This document shows positions 9,389 to 18,707 of a DNA stretch of 64,000 bases, one piece after another. The stretch is from the NCBI RefSeq assembly GCF_000374865.1, contig NZ_KB895452.1, forward strand, positions 310,001-374,000, given 5' to 3'. How positions within the stretch are numbered: the stretch's first letter is position 1; the number at the start of each line of letters is the position of its first letter. Below the pieces are notes generated by a model, which saw only the letters and a program-made list of their open reading frames with translations, was not told the DNA's origin and made no database searches. This DNA is from Arthrobacter sp. 135MFCol5.1 (GTDB taxonomy: Bacteria; Actinomycetota; Actinomycetes; Actinomycetales; Micrococcaceae). Made by a program: the position numbers and the translations under genes.

Positions 9389-9430
9389 CAAAAAGAAGGC
9401 CCCGCCGGCGTAACTGCCGGCGGGACCTTC
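9389..9430 (-). terminator. Rho-independent terminator of tRNA-fMet copy 1
   Basis: On the minus strand AAGGTCCCGCCGGC pairs with GCCGGCGGGGCCTT around a short loop and is followed by CTTTTTG. It lies just after the 3' end of the first tRNA gene. Confidence 0.85.
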
Positions 9431-9435
9431 ATAAG

Positions 9436-9509
9436 TTGCGGGGACAGGATTTGAACCTGTGACCTCTGGGTTATGAGCCCAGCGAGCTACCGAACTGCTC
9501 CACCCCGCG
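9436..9509 (-). tRNA. Initiator tRNA-fMet (CAU), copy 1
   Basis: Minus-strand cloverleaf of 74 bases without an encoded CCA. The anticodon stem-loop CTGGG-CTCATAA-CCCAG gives anticodon CAU. Two initiator hallmarks are visible: a C1-A72 mismatch (acceptor CGCGGGG against CCCCGCA) and three consecutive G-C pairs in the anticodon stem. The T loop is TTCAAAT. Identical over the whole gene to copy 2. A TAGGGT box at 9526-9531 may be its -10. Confidence 0.97.
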
Positions 9510-9610
9510 TCGCTTGATCAACACTACCCTACTTTTGCGGCGGTCCCGACCACCCTGAGCACCACCGCGGCACGCCTCCCGAAAGGCTCTGCGCTGTCGC
9601 GCGGGCAAAG

Positions 9611-9647
9611 CAAAAGGCCCGAACATTGTTCCCAATGTTCGGGCCTT
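9611..9647 (-). terminator. Rho-independent terminator of tRNA-fMet copy 2
   Basis: On the minus strand GGCCCGAACATT pairs with AATGTTCGGGCC around a short GGGAAC-type loop, followed by TTTTGCTTTG. It sits between the two tRNA genes. Confidence 0.85.
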
Positions 9648-9654
9648 CTTCCAG

Positions 9655-9728
9655 TTGCGGGGACAGGATTTGAACCTGTGACCTCTGGGTTATGAGCCCA
9701 GCGAGCTACCGAACTGCTCCACCCCGCG
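9655..9728 (-). tRNA. Initiator tRNA-fMet (CAU), copy 2
   Basis: Identical 74-base gene to copy 1, with the same CAU anticodon, C1-A72 mismatch and GGG/CCC anticodon stem. The two copies share the first four 5' flanking bases (TCGC on the plus strand) but otherwise have different flanks and each has its own terminator, so they are two transcription units. Confidence 0.97.
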
Positions 9729-9739
9729 TCGCAAGAACT

Positions 9740-9768
9740 ACTTTACCGGGAGGTGAACCGGAGGCCAA
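9740..9768 (-). promoter_or_regulatory. Sigma-70-type promoter of tRNA-fMet copy 2
   Basis: On the minus strand -35 TTGGCC (plus 9763-9768) and -10 TAAAGT (plus 9740-9745) are separated by 17 bases, and the tRNA starts 12 bases after the -10. It is the best-formed promoter seen in the window. Confidence 0.65.
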
Positions 9769-9848
9769 ATCGGCGGGGCGTGACGTCCGTTACGCCGGCC
9801 CGGCACCCGCGCCCGTGGAGGCTGGGATGCCGGGCCGCCGTCGTCGGA

Positions 9849-12848
9849 CTAGCGGCTCGCTGACGGGGACGGCGTCGCCGAAGGTGAACCGGAGGCGGCC
9901 GGTGCCGGCGTCGCCTCCGGAGCCGTGACCGGAATCTTGGCTTCGGCCTCCATGGCCTTCTGCAGTGCCGCCGCGACCTTCTTCTGGGCCTCGCCGTAGG
10001 CGGCGAAGTCGCCCGCCGCAAGGGCTGTCTGGCCGGCCTGGATGGCCGAGTTGGCGTCATCCAAAGCCGCCTTCAGCTGGGCCTTGGCGTCGGCTGCCGC
10101 AGGCGTCGAAGGCGCTGCCGGCCCGGCGGGCGTTTGCCCGTTATTGGCCGAGTCTCCGGCTGCTGCCCCCGAATCGCCTCCGAAGAGCTGCTTCAGGGCT
10201 GCGTCCAGGGTGGGCGCGAAGCCCACCTTGTCACCGAATGCCACCAGCACCCGCTGCAGGGTCGGGTAGGAGGTCTCGCCCGTCGACTTGAGGTAGACGG
10301 GCTGGACATAGAGGATGCCGCCGCCCACGGGCAGGGTGAGCAGGTTGCCGTTCAGCACATCCGATGCGCCCTGCCGCAAGAGGTTAAGGGCCTGCGATAC
10401 GGTGGGGTCCGAGTTGAACTTATTCTGCGCCTGCCCGGGGCCGGGGACCTGGGTCTCCGGCGGAATCTGCAGCAGCCGCAGCTTGCCGTAGCCGTCAGCC
10501 TTCACCCCCGCCTGGTTGCCGGCGTCCGAGTCGGCGGCCAGAAAGCCATACAGGACGTTCCGTGCGTTTCCGTTGACAATTTGCGGAATGAACGACGACG
10601 TCAGCTGGAACGCCGGCTTCTGCTGGTCGGGCATCTGCAAGGACATGTAGAACGGCGGCTGCTTGACGTCCGTGTCCACAGTGGGATCAGCCGGAGTGCT
10701 CCACACGTCGTTGTTCTTGTAGAAGCTGATGGGATCCGTCACGTGGTACTGCCCCAGGAGCTCCCGCTGGACCTTGAAGAGATCCTCCGGGTAGCGCACG
10801 TGGCTCATGAGCGCACCGGACATCTCGGAGTACGGCTTCAGCGAGGACGGGAAGACCTTCTGCCAGGCCTTGAGGACGGGGTCGGTATCGTCCCAGGCGT
10901 ACAGGGTGACCGAGCCGTCGTAGGCGTCCACCGTGGCCTTGACCGAGTTCCGGATGTAGTTCACCGTGCTGTTGGGCAGCGCCACGGCGCGGCCGGAACT
11001 GGTCTGGGAATCAGCCGTCGCATCGGAGAGCTGCTTCTGCTGCGAGTAGGGGTAGTACTGGCTGGTGGTGTAGGCATCCACGATCCACTTGACCCGGCCG
11101 TCCACCAGGGCGGGGTAGGATCCGCCGTCCACCGTCAGGTACGGGGCCACCTTCTGGACGCGTTCGCGGGGGTTCCGGTCGTACAGGATTTGCGATTCGG
11201 AGTTCACCCCGTCCGAGAGCAGCAGGTCCGAGGACTGAAATTTGATGGCGTACAGGATCTTGTTGAAGAAAGAGCCGACGTTCGGGCCGCCGTTGCCCTT
11301 GAAGGTGTACTGGGTTTCGCCTTCGCCTTCCTTGCCGGACGGGCGGTCCTGTTCGCGCGGGGTGGCGCCGTCCGGAGCTCCCACGATCGAGTATTCCGGC
11401 GAGGACTCGCCGAAGTAGATCCGCGGCTCGTAGGTGGAATCACTGCCGAGGACGCCGGTGGAAGGGATGCCGGACTGCAGGAACTCAGGTTTGCCGTCCA
11501 CCGTGAACTTGTTGCCCTTGGCGGCCACGACGCCATAGCCGTGCGTGTACACCACGTGCTGGTTGAGCCAGCCCTGCTGGTTGGTCTGCACGTTGGTGGG
11601 GTTCAGCTCGCGCACCGCGATCACGGTGTCCTGGATCTTGCCGTCCACCTCGTAGCGGTCCACGTTCAGGGCCTTGGGGAACTGGTAGTACGGGCGGTAC
11701 TGTTCCAGCTGCGCGAAGGCGTCCGAGATCAGGTTGGGGTCCAGGAGCCGGATATTGGCCGTGGTCTGCGCATCAGGTGCCAGCGCACCGGTGCTGGCCG
11801 TGTTCGTGGCGTCGTAGCGGGTTTCCTGGATGCCGTCCAGGCCGTACGCCCTGCGGGTGTTGTCGATATTGCGCTGGATGTACTGGCTTTCCAGCGTCTG
11901 TTCGGACGGACGCACCTGGAACTGCTGGATCACCCACGGGTAGACGCCGCCGGCCAGGATGGACGTAATAATCAGCATTGCCGTGCCGATCACCGGCAGT
12001 CGCCAGCGGCCGATGACGGCAGCGACGATGAACAGGACTGCCACCAGGGCGGCCGCGACGGCGAGGATGGCCTTGGTGGGGATGACGGCGTTGACATCGG
12101 TGTACAGGGCACCGGCCCAGCGGCCGCCGTTGTTCTGCACGGACGAGAAGCGGTCCAGCCAGAAGTTGACTCCCAGGAGCACCAGGAAGGCCGCACCCGT
12201 GACCGCTATATGGATTTGTGCTGCGCGGCTGGTGAAGACGCCGCGCTCCATGAGCCGGATGCTGCCGTACAGGTAGTGGGTGAGGATCCCCGCGATGCCG
12301 GCAATGACCACCACGCTGATGAGGAACCCGGTCACGAACCCCAGGAAGGGCAGGGTCATCAGGTAGAAGCTGATGTCCATGTTGAACTGCGGGTCGTTTT
12401 GCCCGAAGCCCACCTGGTTGAAGAAGAGCAGCACCTTCTGCCACTGGCTCGCCGCGGCGCTGCCCGCAAACAGGCCGAACAGGATGGGAAGCCCCACCAT
12501 GACAATCCGGCGGACCGGCTCAAGCTGGGCCTGGTACCTGTTGAGGTTGTCCCGCACCTCCGAATCCGGCGCGTAGACCGGCCGGGCGTTATAGGCGATC
12601 CGGATCGCGAAGAACACAGCCGCGAACATGAGGGCGAAGCCGGCCACGAACGTGGCAATCTTGGCCAGGTTCTCCGTGATGAAGACCTCGATGAAGCCCA
12701 GCTGCCGGTACCAGAGGACGTCGGTCCAAACGTTGGCGAAGAAAATGAAGCCCACAACCACCAGGGCGACAACGATCAGGGTGGGCGTCAAGGCGCCGCG
12801 ACGTGAAGGGGGTCTGCCTGTGGGCATGGTGCTGGCGGGACGGGACAA
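9849..12848 (-). CDS. UPF0182 family integral membrane protein
   Basis: Large protein of about 999 residues of an actinobacterial-type family (M. tuberculosis Rv3193c type) with no established function. About seven membrane helices lie in the first 320 residues (for example [20 protein letters not shown] and the [15 protein letters not shown] region). A roughly 560-residue soluble domain, predicted outside, contains repeated Tyr/Pro-rich family blocks ([31 protein letters not shown]). It ends in an Ala/Pro/Ser tail of about 100 residues. The start is uncertain: I choose the TTG at 12848 because GAGG is 7 bases upstream and a TATTCT box lies about 30 bases upstream. The ATG at 12827 has no ribosome site. 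It follows the YlbL-type gene on the same strand. Confidence 0.88.
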   Translation of the reverse strand: MSRPASTMPTGRPPSRRGALTPTLIVVALVVVGFIFFANVWTDVLWYRQLGFIEVFITENLAKIATFVAGFALMFAAVFFAIRIAYNARPVYAPDSEVRDNLNRYQAQLEPVRRIVMVGLPILFGLFAGSAAASQWQKVLLFFNQVGFGQNDPQFNMDISFYLMTLPFLGFVTGFLISVVVIAGIAGILTHYLYGSIRLMERGVFTSRAAQIHIAVTGAAFLVLLGVNFWLDRFSSVQNNGGRWAGALYTDVNAVIPTKAILAVAAALVAVLFIVAAVIGRWRLPVIGTAMLIITSILAGGVYPWVIQQFQVRPSEQTLESQYIQRNIDNTRRAYGLDGIQETRYDATNTASTGALAPDAQTTANIRLLDPNLISDAFAQLEQYRPYYQFPKALNVDRYEVDGKIQDTVIAVRELNPTNVQTNQQGWLNQHVVYTHGYGVVAAKGNKFTVDGKPEFLQSGIPSTGVLGSDSTYEPRIYFGESSPEYSIVGAPDGATPREQDRPSGKEGEGETQYTFKGNGGPNVGSFFNKILYAIKFQSSDLLLSDGVNSESQILYDRNPRERVQKVAPYLTVDGGSYPALVDGRVKWIVDAYTTSQYYPYSQQKQLSDATADSQTSSGRAVALPNSTVNYIRNSVKATVDAYDGSVTLYAWDDTDPVLKAWQKVFPSSLKPYSEMSGALMSHVRYPEDLFKVQRELLGQYHVTDPISFYKNNDVWSTPADPTVDTDVKQPPFYMSLQMPDQQKPAFQLTSSFIPQIVNGNARNVLYGFLAADSDAGNQAGVKADGYGKLRLLQIPPETQVPGPGQAQNKFNSDPTVSQALNLLRQGASDVLNGNLLTLPVGGGILYVQPVYLKSTGETSYPTLQRVLVAFGDKVGFAPTLDAALKQLFGGDSGAAAGDSANNGQTPAGPAAPSTPAAADAKAQLKAALDDANSAIQAGQTALAAGDFAAYGEAQKKVAAALQKAMEAEAKIPVTAPEATPAPAASGSPSATPSPSASR

Positions 12849-12992
12849 ACTGGGTACCTCATAGCTGGTCGTCAGAATATTCGAAGCGTGCGAGCGACGT
12901 ACCCTACCGGCCAAAAACGGCTGGTATGGTCCGTCATCTGTGCCACGAGTGGCGGTGGAGCTTAGTTCCTGTCGGTTCTAGATGCGCCCAGT

Positions 12993-14195
12993 CTAGTTGT
13001 TTGCGCAGGTCGGCAGGCCGGACGTGTCCTGTCCGCTGCCTGCGGCTTCCACCGCGTGCCGGGCCTGGGACAAGTTTTCCACCCGGACCACCTGGAGTCC
13101 GTCCGGAACATGGCCGGCCACCTCGTCGCAGTTTCCGGCCGGCGCCAGGAAGAGCGTGGCGCCGGATGCGCGGGCACCGCGCATCTTCTGTGCGATCCCT
13201 CCGATCGGGCCCACCGTGCCGTCCGGGGCGATGGTGCCCGTGCCCGCGATGTGCTTGCCGCCCGTGAGGTCACCCGGCGTCACGGTATCGATAATGCCCA
13301 GCGAAAACATGAGTCCTGCGCTCGGTCCGCCCACCTTGTCCAGGGAAATCTGGACTTGGAAGGGGAAATTGAACAGGTACTTGAGCATGACGCCAAGAAT
13401 GTAGCGGCCTTGGCCGTTGTCCTTGGGCGTGATGTCCAAGGTAACGGGCTGGCCTCCGCGCTCCACCGTTACCGTGGCCGGTGCACCCTTGCCTGCCGCC
13501 AGCTCATCCTGGATGACGGACAGGGACGTGATGTCCTTGCCGTTGATGGTCTTCAGGACGTCGCCTTGCTGGATCTTCCCGGCGGAAGCGGAATCCTTTG
13601 ACAGGTCCGCGGCCTGGAGCTGCTGGCTGAAAGGAATCTTGAGTTCATTCAGAGCCGACGCGACGGCGTTTTCCTGCGACGTGGTCATGGCCACGGCGCT
13701 TTGCTCCTGGGCCTCTTCCTTGGTGGTACCCGTGGGGTAGATCAATTCTTCCGGGTACACGGCTTTGGAACTGTCCAGCCACGCGGAGAAAGCGCTGAGG
13801 ATGCTGACGGAGCCGGTGGGCCCGCCGTCAACGTAGACCGTGGTCAGGTCCAGGCTTCCGGCCGCAGGATAGGTTTCATGGCCGCTGACACTGATGACCG
13901 GATGCCCTTGGCTCTCCCCCAGCGTGTTGTAGGTGGGCCCGGGGGACTCGATGACATACGGCACCGGCAGGGTCCCAACAGCAATGCCCAGCCCCAGCGC
14001 CGCCAGCCCGGCAACCATCATGGTGGACAGGCGCCTGCCCGGCCGCCCGCCGTCGTCCGCAACCATGCCCCCTGCTGAGCCGCTGCCGTCCTCGCCGTCA
14101 AGGGGGCCGTTGCCTCCCGTTGGTTCCGGACCGGAGAAGGGGCGAAGCTCGGGAACGTGGTCCTCGGAGGAATGGCCGCCACGGGTTGTAGTCAC
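12993..14195 (-). CDS. YlbL-type PDZ/Lon-like secreted serine protease (S16)
   Basis: Membrane-anchored protease of the YlbL / Rv3194c type. An acidic cytoplasmic leader and one membrane helix (about 55-75) are followed by a PDZ domain (about 185-265, KIQQGDVLKTINGKDI) and a Lon-type proteolytic domain. The Ser-Lys dyad is visible: Ser in KVGGPSAGLMFSLGI (about 290) and Lys in GGIAQKMRGA (about 337). Substrates in this organism are unknown; the B. subtilis homologue acts in the DNA-damage checkpoint. The start is a GTG at 14195 with no true ribosome site but a TACTGT box ending 7 bases upstream, so possibly leaderless. The UPF0182 gene follows after 144 bases and a DUF2342 gene is divergent. 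Confidence 0.9.
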   Translation of the reverse strand: MTTTRGGHSSEDHVPELRPFSGPEPTGGNGPLDGEDGSGSAGGMVADDGGRPGRRLSTMMVAGLAALGLGIAVGTLPVPYVIESPGPTYNTLGESQGHPVISVSGHETYPAAGSLDLTTVYVDGGPTGSVSILSAFSAWLDSSKAVYPEELIYPTGTTKEEAQEQSAVAMTTSQENAVASALNELKIPFSQQLQAADLSKDSASAGKIQQGDVLKTINGKDITSLSVIQDELAAGKGAPATVTVERGGQPVTLDITPKDNGQGRYILGVMLKYLFNFPFQVQISLDKVGGPSAGLMFSLGIIDTVTPGDLTGGKHIAGTGTIAPDGTVGPIGGIAQKMRGARASGATLFLAPAGNCDEVAGHVPDGLQVVRVENLSQARHAVEAAGSGQDTSGLPTCANN

Positions 14196-14208
14196 CCCAC
14201 CAACAGTA
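14196..14208 (-). promoter_or_regulatory. -10-like box TACTGT for the ylbL-type gene
   Basis: On the minus strand TACTGT (plus 14203-14208) is followed by 7 bases and the GTG start. This spacing would give a leaderless message. Confidence 0.45.
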
Positions 14209-14331
14209 CGCGGTGAAGATGTCCCGGGGCGCTTTGCCTAGAGCGAACGACGGCGGCGGCCGGCAGACAGCCACGCCCCACCGGGGTACCGTGAAGACTG
14301 ATCAACAGTCACACCATCGATCGGCGGGACC

Positions 14332-15774
14332 ATGACCTCCAACCCACTCAATCCGTCCAACGGCGACGACAATCCCAAGGATCCGTTGACCGAGATGCTG
14401 CAGAACCTGATGGGCGGCAAGGGGATGGAAAACTTCGACCCCGCCGAGCTCGCCAAGGCTGCCGGCCTGCCTGACGACCCCAACCTGCTGGCCCAGATGT
14501 TCTCCCAGGTGCAGGCGATGATGAGTGCGCCGTCCGAAGGACCCGTCAACTGGACTCTGGCGCACGACAACGCCCGGCGCGTCGCCGCCGGCAGTTCAGA
14601 TCCCTCCGTCACCGCGCAGCAGTCCCGGGACGTCGACGAAGCACTCCGCCTGGCCGAACTGTGGTTGGACCCGGTAACGGACCTGCCCGCCACCGGGCTG
14701 ATCGGCAAAGCCTGGTCCCGTGCCGAGTGGGTGGAAGCAACCCTTGGCACCTGGAAGCGGCTGACCGAACCGGTGGCCAACAGCATCGCCAACGCCCTGT
14801 CCTCGGCCATGACGGAGCAGATGCCCGAGGAGATGAAGTCCATGATGGGCGGCGCCTCCTCGATGCTGCAGAACATGGGCGGGGCCATCTTCGGCATGCA
14901 GCTGGGCCAGGCCATCGGGGCCCTGTCCAAGGATGTTGTCAGCTCCACCGACATTGGCGTCCCGCTCGCCGACCTTGAAATGGCGCTCCTGCCTGCCAAC
15001 GTCGCGGCATTCGGCGAAGGCCTGTCGCTGCCCGAGAACGACATCCGGCTGTTCCTTGCCGTGCGGGAGGCCGCACACGCGCGCCTGTTCGTGCAGGTGC
15101 CGTGGTTGCGTGGCCACCTGCTGGGCGCCATCGAGGCCTACGCCCGTGGCATCCATATCGACACCTCCCGCATCGAGGAGCTCGCCCGGGACATCGACCC
15201 GAGCAACCCGGAAGGCATCCAGGAGGCCCTCTCCCAGGGCGTGTTCATGCCGCAGCGGACCCCCGCCCAGGAGCAGGCACTGGAGAAGCTCGAGACAGCG
15301 TTGGCCCTGGTGGAGGGCTGGGTGGACGAACTCACCGCCGCCGCCACCGAGAACCTGCTGCCCTCCGCCGGCGCCCTCCGGGAAACGGTGCGGCGCCGCA
15401 GGGCCACCGGCGGTCCGGCCGAACACGCATTTGCCTCCCTGGTGGGGCTGGAGCTGCGGCCCCGGCGCCTGCGCGACGCCGCGACGCTGTGGGCAACGCT
15501 GAAAGATGAGCGCGGCATTGAAGGCCGCGACGCCATCTGGCACCACCCCGACCTGCTGCCCACCGCCGAGGACCTCGATGACCCGAAGGGTTTCAGCTCC
15601 CGCCGGAAGCTCGCCGAAGCGAGCGACAGCGAGGTCGACGACGCCCTGCAGAAGTTGCTCAGCGGCGGTTTTGACGAGGCGCCCGCCGCTGACGGTGACA
15701 CCGCCGCCGGCACGAACACAAATGACGGCGGCCAGGACACGGACGACGACAGTACGGACCAGCCGAAGAGCTGA
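14332..15774 (+). CDS. Zinc-dependent metalloprotease-like protein (DUF2342)
   Basis: 480-residue protein of the DUF2342 family (M. tuberculosis Rv3195 type), annotated in databases as zinc-dependent metalloprotease or putative hydrolase. No function is established. The conserved core includes MGGAIFGMQLGQAIGALS (near 185) and AVREAAHARLFVQVPWLRGH (near 245), whose EAAH...H arrangement and the later EAYARGIHID are the likely metal-binding helices. The N terminus is Asn/Asp-rich and the last 40 residues are acidic and disordered. ATG at 14332 follows GGCGGGACC. Divergent from the YlbL-type gene, an arrangement also known in mycobacteria. Confidence 0.87.
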   Translation: MTSNPLNPSNGDDNPKDPLTEMLQNLMGGKGMENFDPAELAKAAGLPDDPNLLAQMFSQVQAMMSAPSEGPVNWTLAHDNARRVAAGSSDPSVTAQQSRDVDEALRLAELWLDPVTDLPATGLIGKAWSRAEWVEATLGTWKRLTEPVANSIANALSSAMTEQMPEEMKSMMGGASSMLQNMGGAIFGMQLGQAIGALSKDVVSSTDIGVPLADLEMALLPANVAAFGEGLSLPENDIRLFLAVREAAHARLFVQVPWLRGHLLGAIEAYARGIHIDTSRIEELARDIDPSNPEGIQEALSQGVFMPQRTPAQEQALEKLETALALVEGWVDELTAAATENLLPSAGALRETVRRRRATGGPAEHAFASLVGLELRPRRLRDAATLWATLKDERGIEGRDAIWHHPDLLPTAEDLDDPKGFSSRRKLAEASDSEVDDALQKLLSGGFDEAPAADGDTAAGTNTNDGGQDTDDDSTDQPKS

Positions 15775-15782
15775 GATTGGTT

Positions 15783-15811
15783 GGCGCGGCCGGGGGTTTC
15801 CCGGCCGCGCC
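15783..15811 (+). terminator. GC-rich hairpin after DUF2342 gene
   Basis: GGCGCGGCCGGG pairs with CCCGGCCGCGCC around GGTTT. Only GGTTCGTT follows, so it is a U-poor terminator candidate lying between convergent genes. Confidence 0.6.
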
Positions 15812-15869
15812 GGTTCGTTAAGCCCGCGCGTTAAGCCCGCCTGAGCCGGATGTTGCGCGTCGGCAGGTC

Positions 15870-16520
15870 CTAGTCGGCGTCGCCCGGCCAGGGGTTCCCG
15901 GCGGTGTTGGGCACGCGGTCCGGGGCGGCGTCTTTGTCCAGGCCACGCGCGGTGGCGTACGAGACACCTTCGAGGAACGCCTTCGCGCGCCCGGTTTCGG
16001 GATAGGCCTCGAGCAACCGCCAGAACGCCGCGTTATGCGGGGCCACCAGCAGGTGCGCCAATTCGTGCAGCAGGACGTAGTCGATCACCCATTGGGGCAT
16101 CGGGCGCAGTTTGTCCGACAAGCGGATGGTCCCGTCGGCGGGGGTCGCGGAACCCCACCGCGAGTTTTGGTTTCCGACCCAGCGTACCGATGTGGGCGTT
16201 GCCCGGCCGCCAAGGTATGTTTCAGACAACTGGGCGGCATGGGCGGCCAGGGCTTCGTCGGTGGCGGGACGCCGCCGGCCGGAAGCGGCGCGCCGCTCCC
16301 CCTGCTTGTGCAGCTTTGCCAGCATCCGGTGGACCCACTCACGTTCCTGGGCCGCGGTGAACCGGGCCGGAATGGCGACCACGGCGGTACCGTCTTCCCA
16401 GAATGCCGCGACGGTCCGGGTGCGGCGCGCCGACCGCCGCACCTCCACGGGGGATCCACCGGTGGTGGTCAGGACGGCGGCGGGCTGCCCGTGGCTGCCT
16501 GGCGGGCTGCCGCGCCTCAC
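15870..16520 (-). CDS. YgjP-like (M48-type) metallopeptidase domain protein
   Basis: 216-residue protein with the YgjP/DUF45 metallopeptidase core. The zinc motif HELAHLLVAPHNAAFW (about residue 160) supplies two His and the catalytic Glu, with a third His in PHNAAFW. It is preceded by SVRWVGNQNSRWGSATPADG and RLSDKLRPMPQWVIDYV, both typical of the family. Substrate is unknown; E. coli YgjP has been reported as a UTP pyrophosphatase. The GTG start at 16520 overlaps the uvrD2 stop by 4 bases (GTGA), so translation is probably coupled to uvrD2. In mycobacteria this position holds whiB7-region genes instead. Confidence 0.85.
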   Translation of the reverse strand: MRRGSPPGSHGQPAAVLTTTGGSPVEVRRSARRTRTVAAFWEDGTAVVAIPARFTAAQEREWVHRMLAKLHKQGERRAASGRRRPATDEALAAHAAQLSETYLGGRATPTSVRWVGNQNSRWGSATPADGTIRLSDKLRPMPQWVIDYVLLHELAHLLVAPHNAAFWRLLEAYPETGRAKAFLEGVSYATARGLDKDAAPDRVPNTAGNPWPGDAD

Positions 16521-18652
16521 AGCACGCTGCTTTCGGCAAGGACCTTCAGGACATCCTCCCCATAGCGTTCAAGCTTGGATGGACCGATGCCGGCAAGCCC
16601 GGCAAGTTCTTCGAGGGACGCAGGCCGCGCCTCAGCTATCGCAGTGAGGGTGGCGTCGGTGAAGACGACGAACGCGGGAACGTCAGCGGACTGGGCGACG
16701 TCGCGCCGCCAGTTCCGGAGGGCGTCAAAGGTCTGTTCCTCGTAGCTGGGCGGACACGCGTTGCAGCGTCCCACCTTGCGCTCCGCCCCGGTGGACAGCA
16801 TGCTGCCACAAACCCGGCAGACTGCCGGAGCGGCCGCCTTGCGGCGCGGAACCGGTCCCTTGCCGCGGGCGCTGGAGCTGGCAACGGAGTCGGGCCGCAG
16901 CCCGTCGAGGAAACGGGACGGCTTGCGGTTGGCCCGGCCGCCGGGAGTCCGCGCCGTGCTCCACGACAGCGAGAGGTGTTCACGGGCGCGGGTGATCCCG
17001 ACGTAGAGCAACCGGCGCTCCTCATCGACCGATTCAGGCGAATCTGCGAAGGAAATGGGCATCAGGCCTTCGCTGAGCCCCACCAGGAACACGGCATCCC
17101 ATTCCAATCCCTTGGCTGCGTGCAGGGAGGCGAGCGTCACGCCTTGCACGGTGGGGGCATGCTGGGCGAGGGACCGCTCCTGGAGTTCGTTGACGAAGTC
17201 GCCGAGCCCGAATTCCGGACCGCGGTTCTGCGCCAGTTCATCGGCCAGTGCCACCAGCGCCGCCAATGACTCCCACCGCTCGCGGAGGGCGCCACCACTG
17301 TGCGGGGCGGAATCCGTGTAGCCGAGGGAGGAAACAATGTCCCGGACCACTTGGCCCAGTGGTTCCGGGGAATCCGCTTCGCTGACGGCCCTGGTGGCGG
17401 CGCGAAGCTGGAGAATGGCGTCCCGCACCTCCTTGCGCGCGAAGAAGCGTTCGCCGCCCCGCAGCTGGTAGCCGATTCCCGCAGCCGCCAGCGCCTGTTC
17501 GTAGGCCTCGGACTGGCCGTTGGTGCGGAAAAGGACCGCGACCTCGCTCGCCGGTGTCCCGGCGTCGAGCAGTGCCTTGATCTTCAGCGCCACGGTGGCG
17601 GCTTCGGCTTCGTCGTCCGTGCATTCGGTGAACTGGGGCACGGGGCCGGCGGGACGCTGGGCCACGAGTTGCAGGGGCGTGGCCCAGGCGGCGTCTGCGG
17701 CAGGGCCGCCGCTGCGCCGGCCCGCCAGCAGGTCGTTGGCCAGCTTCACAACCTGGGGTGTGGAACGGTAGTCCCGGATGAGCTTGACCACGTTGGCCTG
17801 CGGGTAGCGGGTCTTGAAGTCCAGCAGGTGACGGGGGGATGCTCCGGTAAAGGAGTAGATGGTCTGGCTGGCGTCGCCCACCACGCAGAGTTCGTCGCGG
17901 CCGCCAAGCCAGAGTTCGAGGAGCCGCTGCTGCAGCGGGGAAACGTCCTGGTATTCGTCCACCACGAAGTGCCGGTACTGCTCCCGGACCGTGGCCGCCA
18001 CCTTCTCGTCCTCCTGCAGGATGCCCACCGTAATCAGCAGCACATCTTCGAAGTCGATCACGTTGCGGTCCGTCTTGACGTCCTCGTAGGACTGGAAAAC
18101 GCGGGCCACCGCCGTGAGGTCGAATCCCCCGGGTGCACCGCGTCCCTGCGCGTTCTCCAGGTAATTGGCAGGCGTCAGCATGGACACCTTGGCCCATTCA
18201 ATCTCCGAGGCGAGGTCGCGGATGGACGCGCGGTCGGTGCTCAGCCTCAGCCGCCGGGCGGCCTCGGCGAGGATCTGGGCCTTGTGATCCAGCAGGTTCG
18301 GCAGGGTGCCGCCCACCGCTTGCGGCCAAAAAAACTGCAGTTGGCGCAGCGCGGCGGCGTGGAAGGTCCTTGCCTGGACATTGCCCGCTCCCAGGTCCCG
18401 CAGGCGGCTGCGCATCTCGGCCGCGGCCCGGGCGGTGAAGGTCACCGCCAGCAGTCGCTGGGGCGTGTAGACCCCCGAATGGACGCCGTAGGCGATGCGG
18501 TGCGTGATGGCGCGGGTCTTGCCCGTACCCGCTCCCGCCAGGACGCACAGCGGACCGTTGAGGGTGCTGGCCACTTCACGCTGTTCGGCGTCCAGCCCCC
18601 CGAGGATCCGGTCCTCCAGGGAGGCTGCTCCGTCAAAATTCTCTGTAGTCAC
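16517..18652 (-). CDS. uvrD2: ATP-dependent DNA helicase UvrD2
   Basis: SF1A 3'-5' helicase of the actinobacterial UvrD2 type. Walker A is AGAGTGKTRAITHR (about residue 37), the DExx box is VDEYQDVSPLQQ (about 230), and motif VI is YVGITRAREHLSLSW (about 550). The C terminus has the UvrD2 hallmarks: a tetracysteine module CRVC...CNAC (about 608-630) and an HRDC domain (about 640-711, ELAGLAGIGPSKLERYGEDV). Length 711 is close to the mycobacterial enzyme, which is essential there. The start is a GTG (MTTENFDG) with a weak upstream AGCAG. nudC lies upstream on the same strand with 55 bases between; the YgjP-like gene is coupled downstream. Confidence 0.95.
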   Translation of the reverse strand: MTTENFDGAASLEDRILGGLDAEQREVASTLNGPLCVLAGAGTGKTRAITHRIAYGVHSGVYTPQRLLAVTFTARAAAEMRSRLRDLGAGNVQARTFHAAALRQLQFFWPQAVGGTLPNLLDHKAQILAEAARRLRLSTDRASIRDLASEIEWAKVSMLTPANYLENAQGRGAPGGFDLTAVARVFQSYEDVKTDRNVIDFEDVLLITVGILQEDEKVAATVREQYRHFVVDEYQDVSPLQQRLLELWLGGRDELCVVGDASQTIYSFTGASPRHLLDFKTRYPQANVVKLIRDYRSTPQVVKLANDLLAGRRSGGPAADAAWATPLQLVAQRPAGPVPQFTECTDDEAEAATVALKIKALLDAGTPASEVAVLFRTNGQSEAYEQALAAAGIGYQLRGGERFFARKEVRDAILQLRAATRAVSEADSPEPLGQVVRDIVSSLGYTDSAPHSGGALRERWESLAALVALADELAQNRGPEFGLGDFVNELQERSLAQHAPTVQGVTLASLHAAKGLEWDAVFLVGLSEGLMPISFADSPESVDEERRLLYVGITRAREHLSLSWSTARTPGGRANRKPSRFLDGLRPDSVASSSARGKGPVPRRKAAAPAVCRVCGSMLSTGAERKVGRCNACPPSYEEQTFDALRNWRRDVAQSADVPAFVVFTDATLTAIAEARPASLEELAGLAGIGPSKLERYGEDVLKVLAESSVL

Positions 18653-18707
18653 TTCTGCTGCTTTGTTTCTCGACTACCGCGTGCTGGAGTCTGGTGGATG
18701 GAATTAC

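Noticed and set aside
9436-9728. tRNA-associated integration (attachment) site
   Set aside because: No integrase, no partial tRNA copy other than the complete second gene, and the flanking genes are core.
10134-12806. Long 890-codon frame opposite the UPF0182 gene
   Set aside because: Composition (Val/Gly/Arg/Leu rich, no motifs) is that of an antisense shadow of a high-GC gene; the minus-strand protein has clear membrane helices and family blocks.
12827-12829. ATG at 12827 as start of the UPF0182 protein
   Set aside because: No ribosome site; the in-frame TTG at 12848 has GAGG at good spacing.
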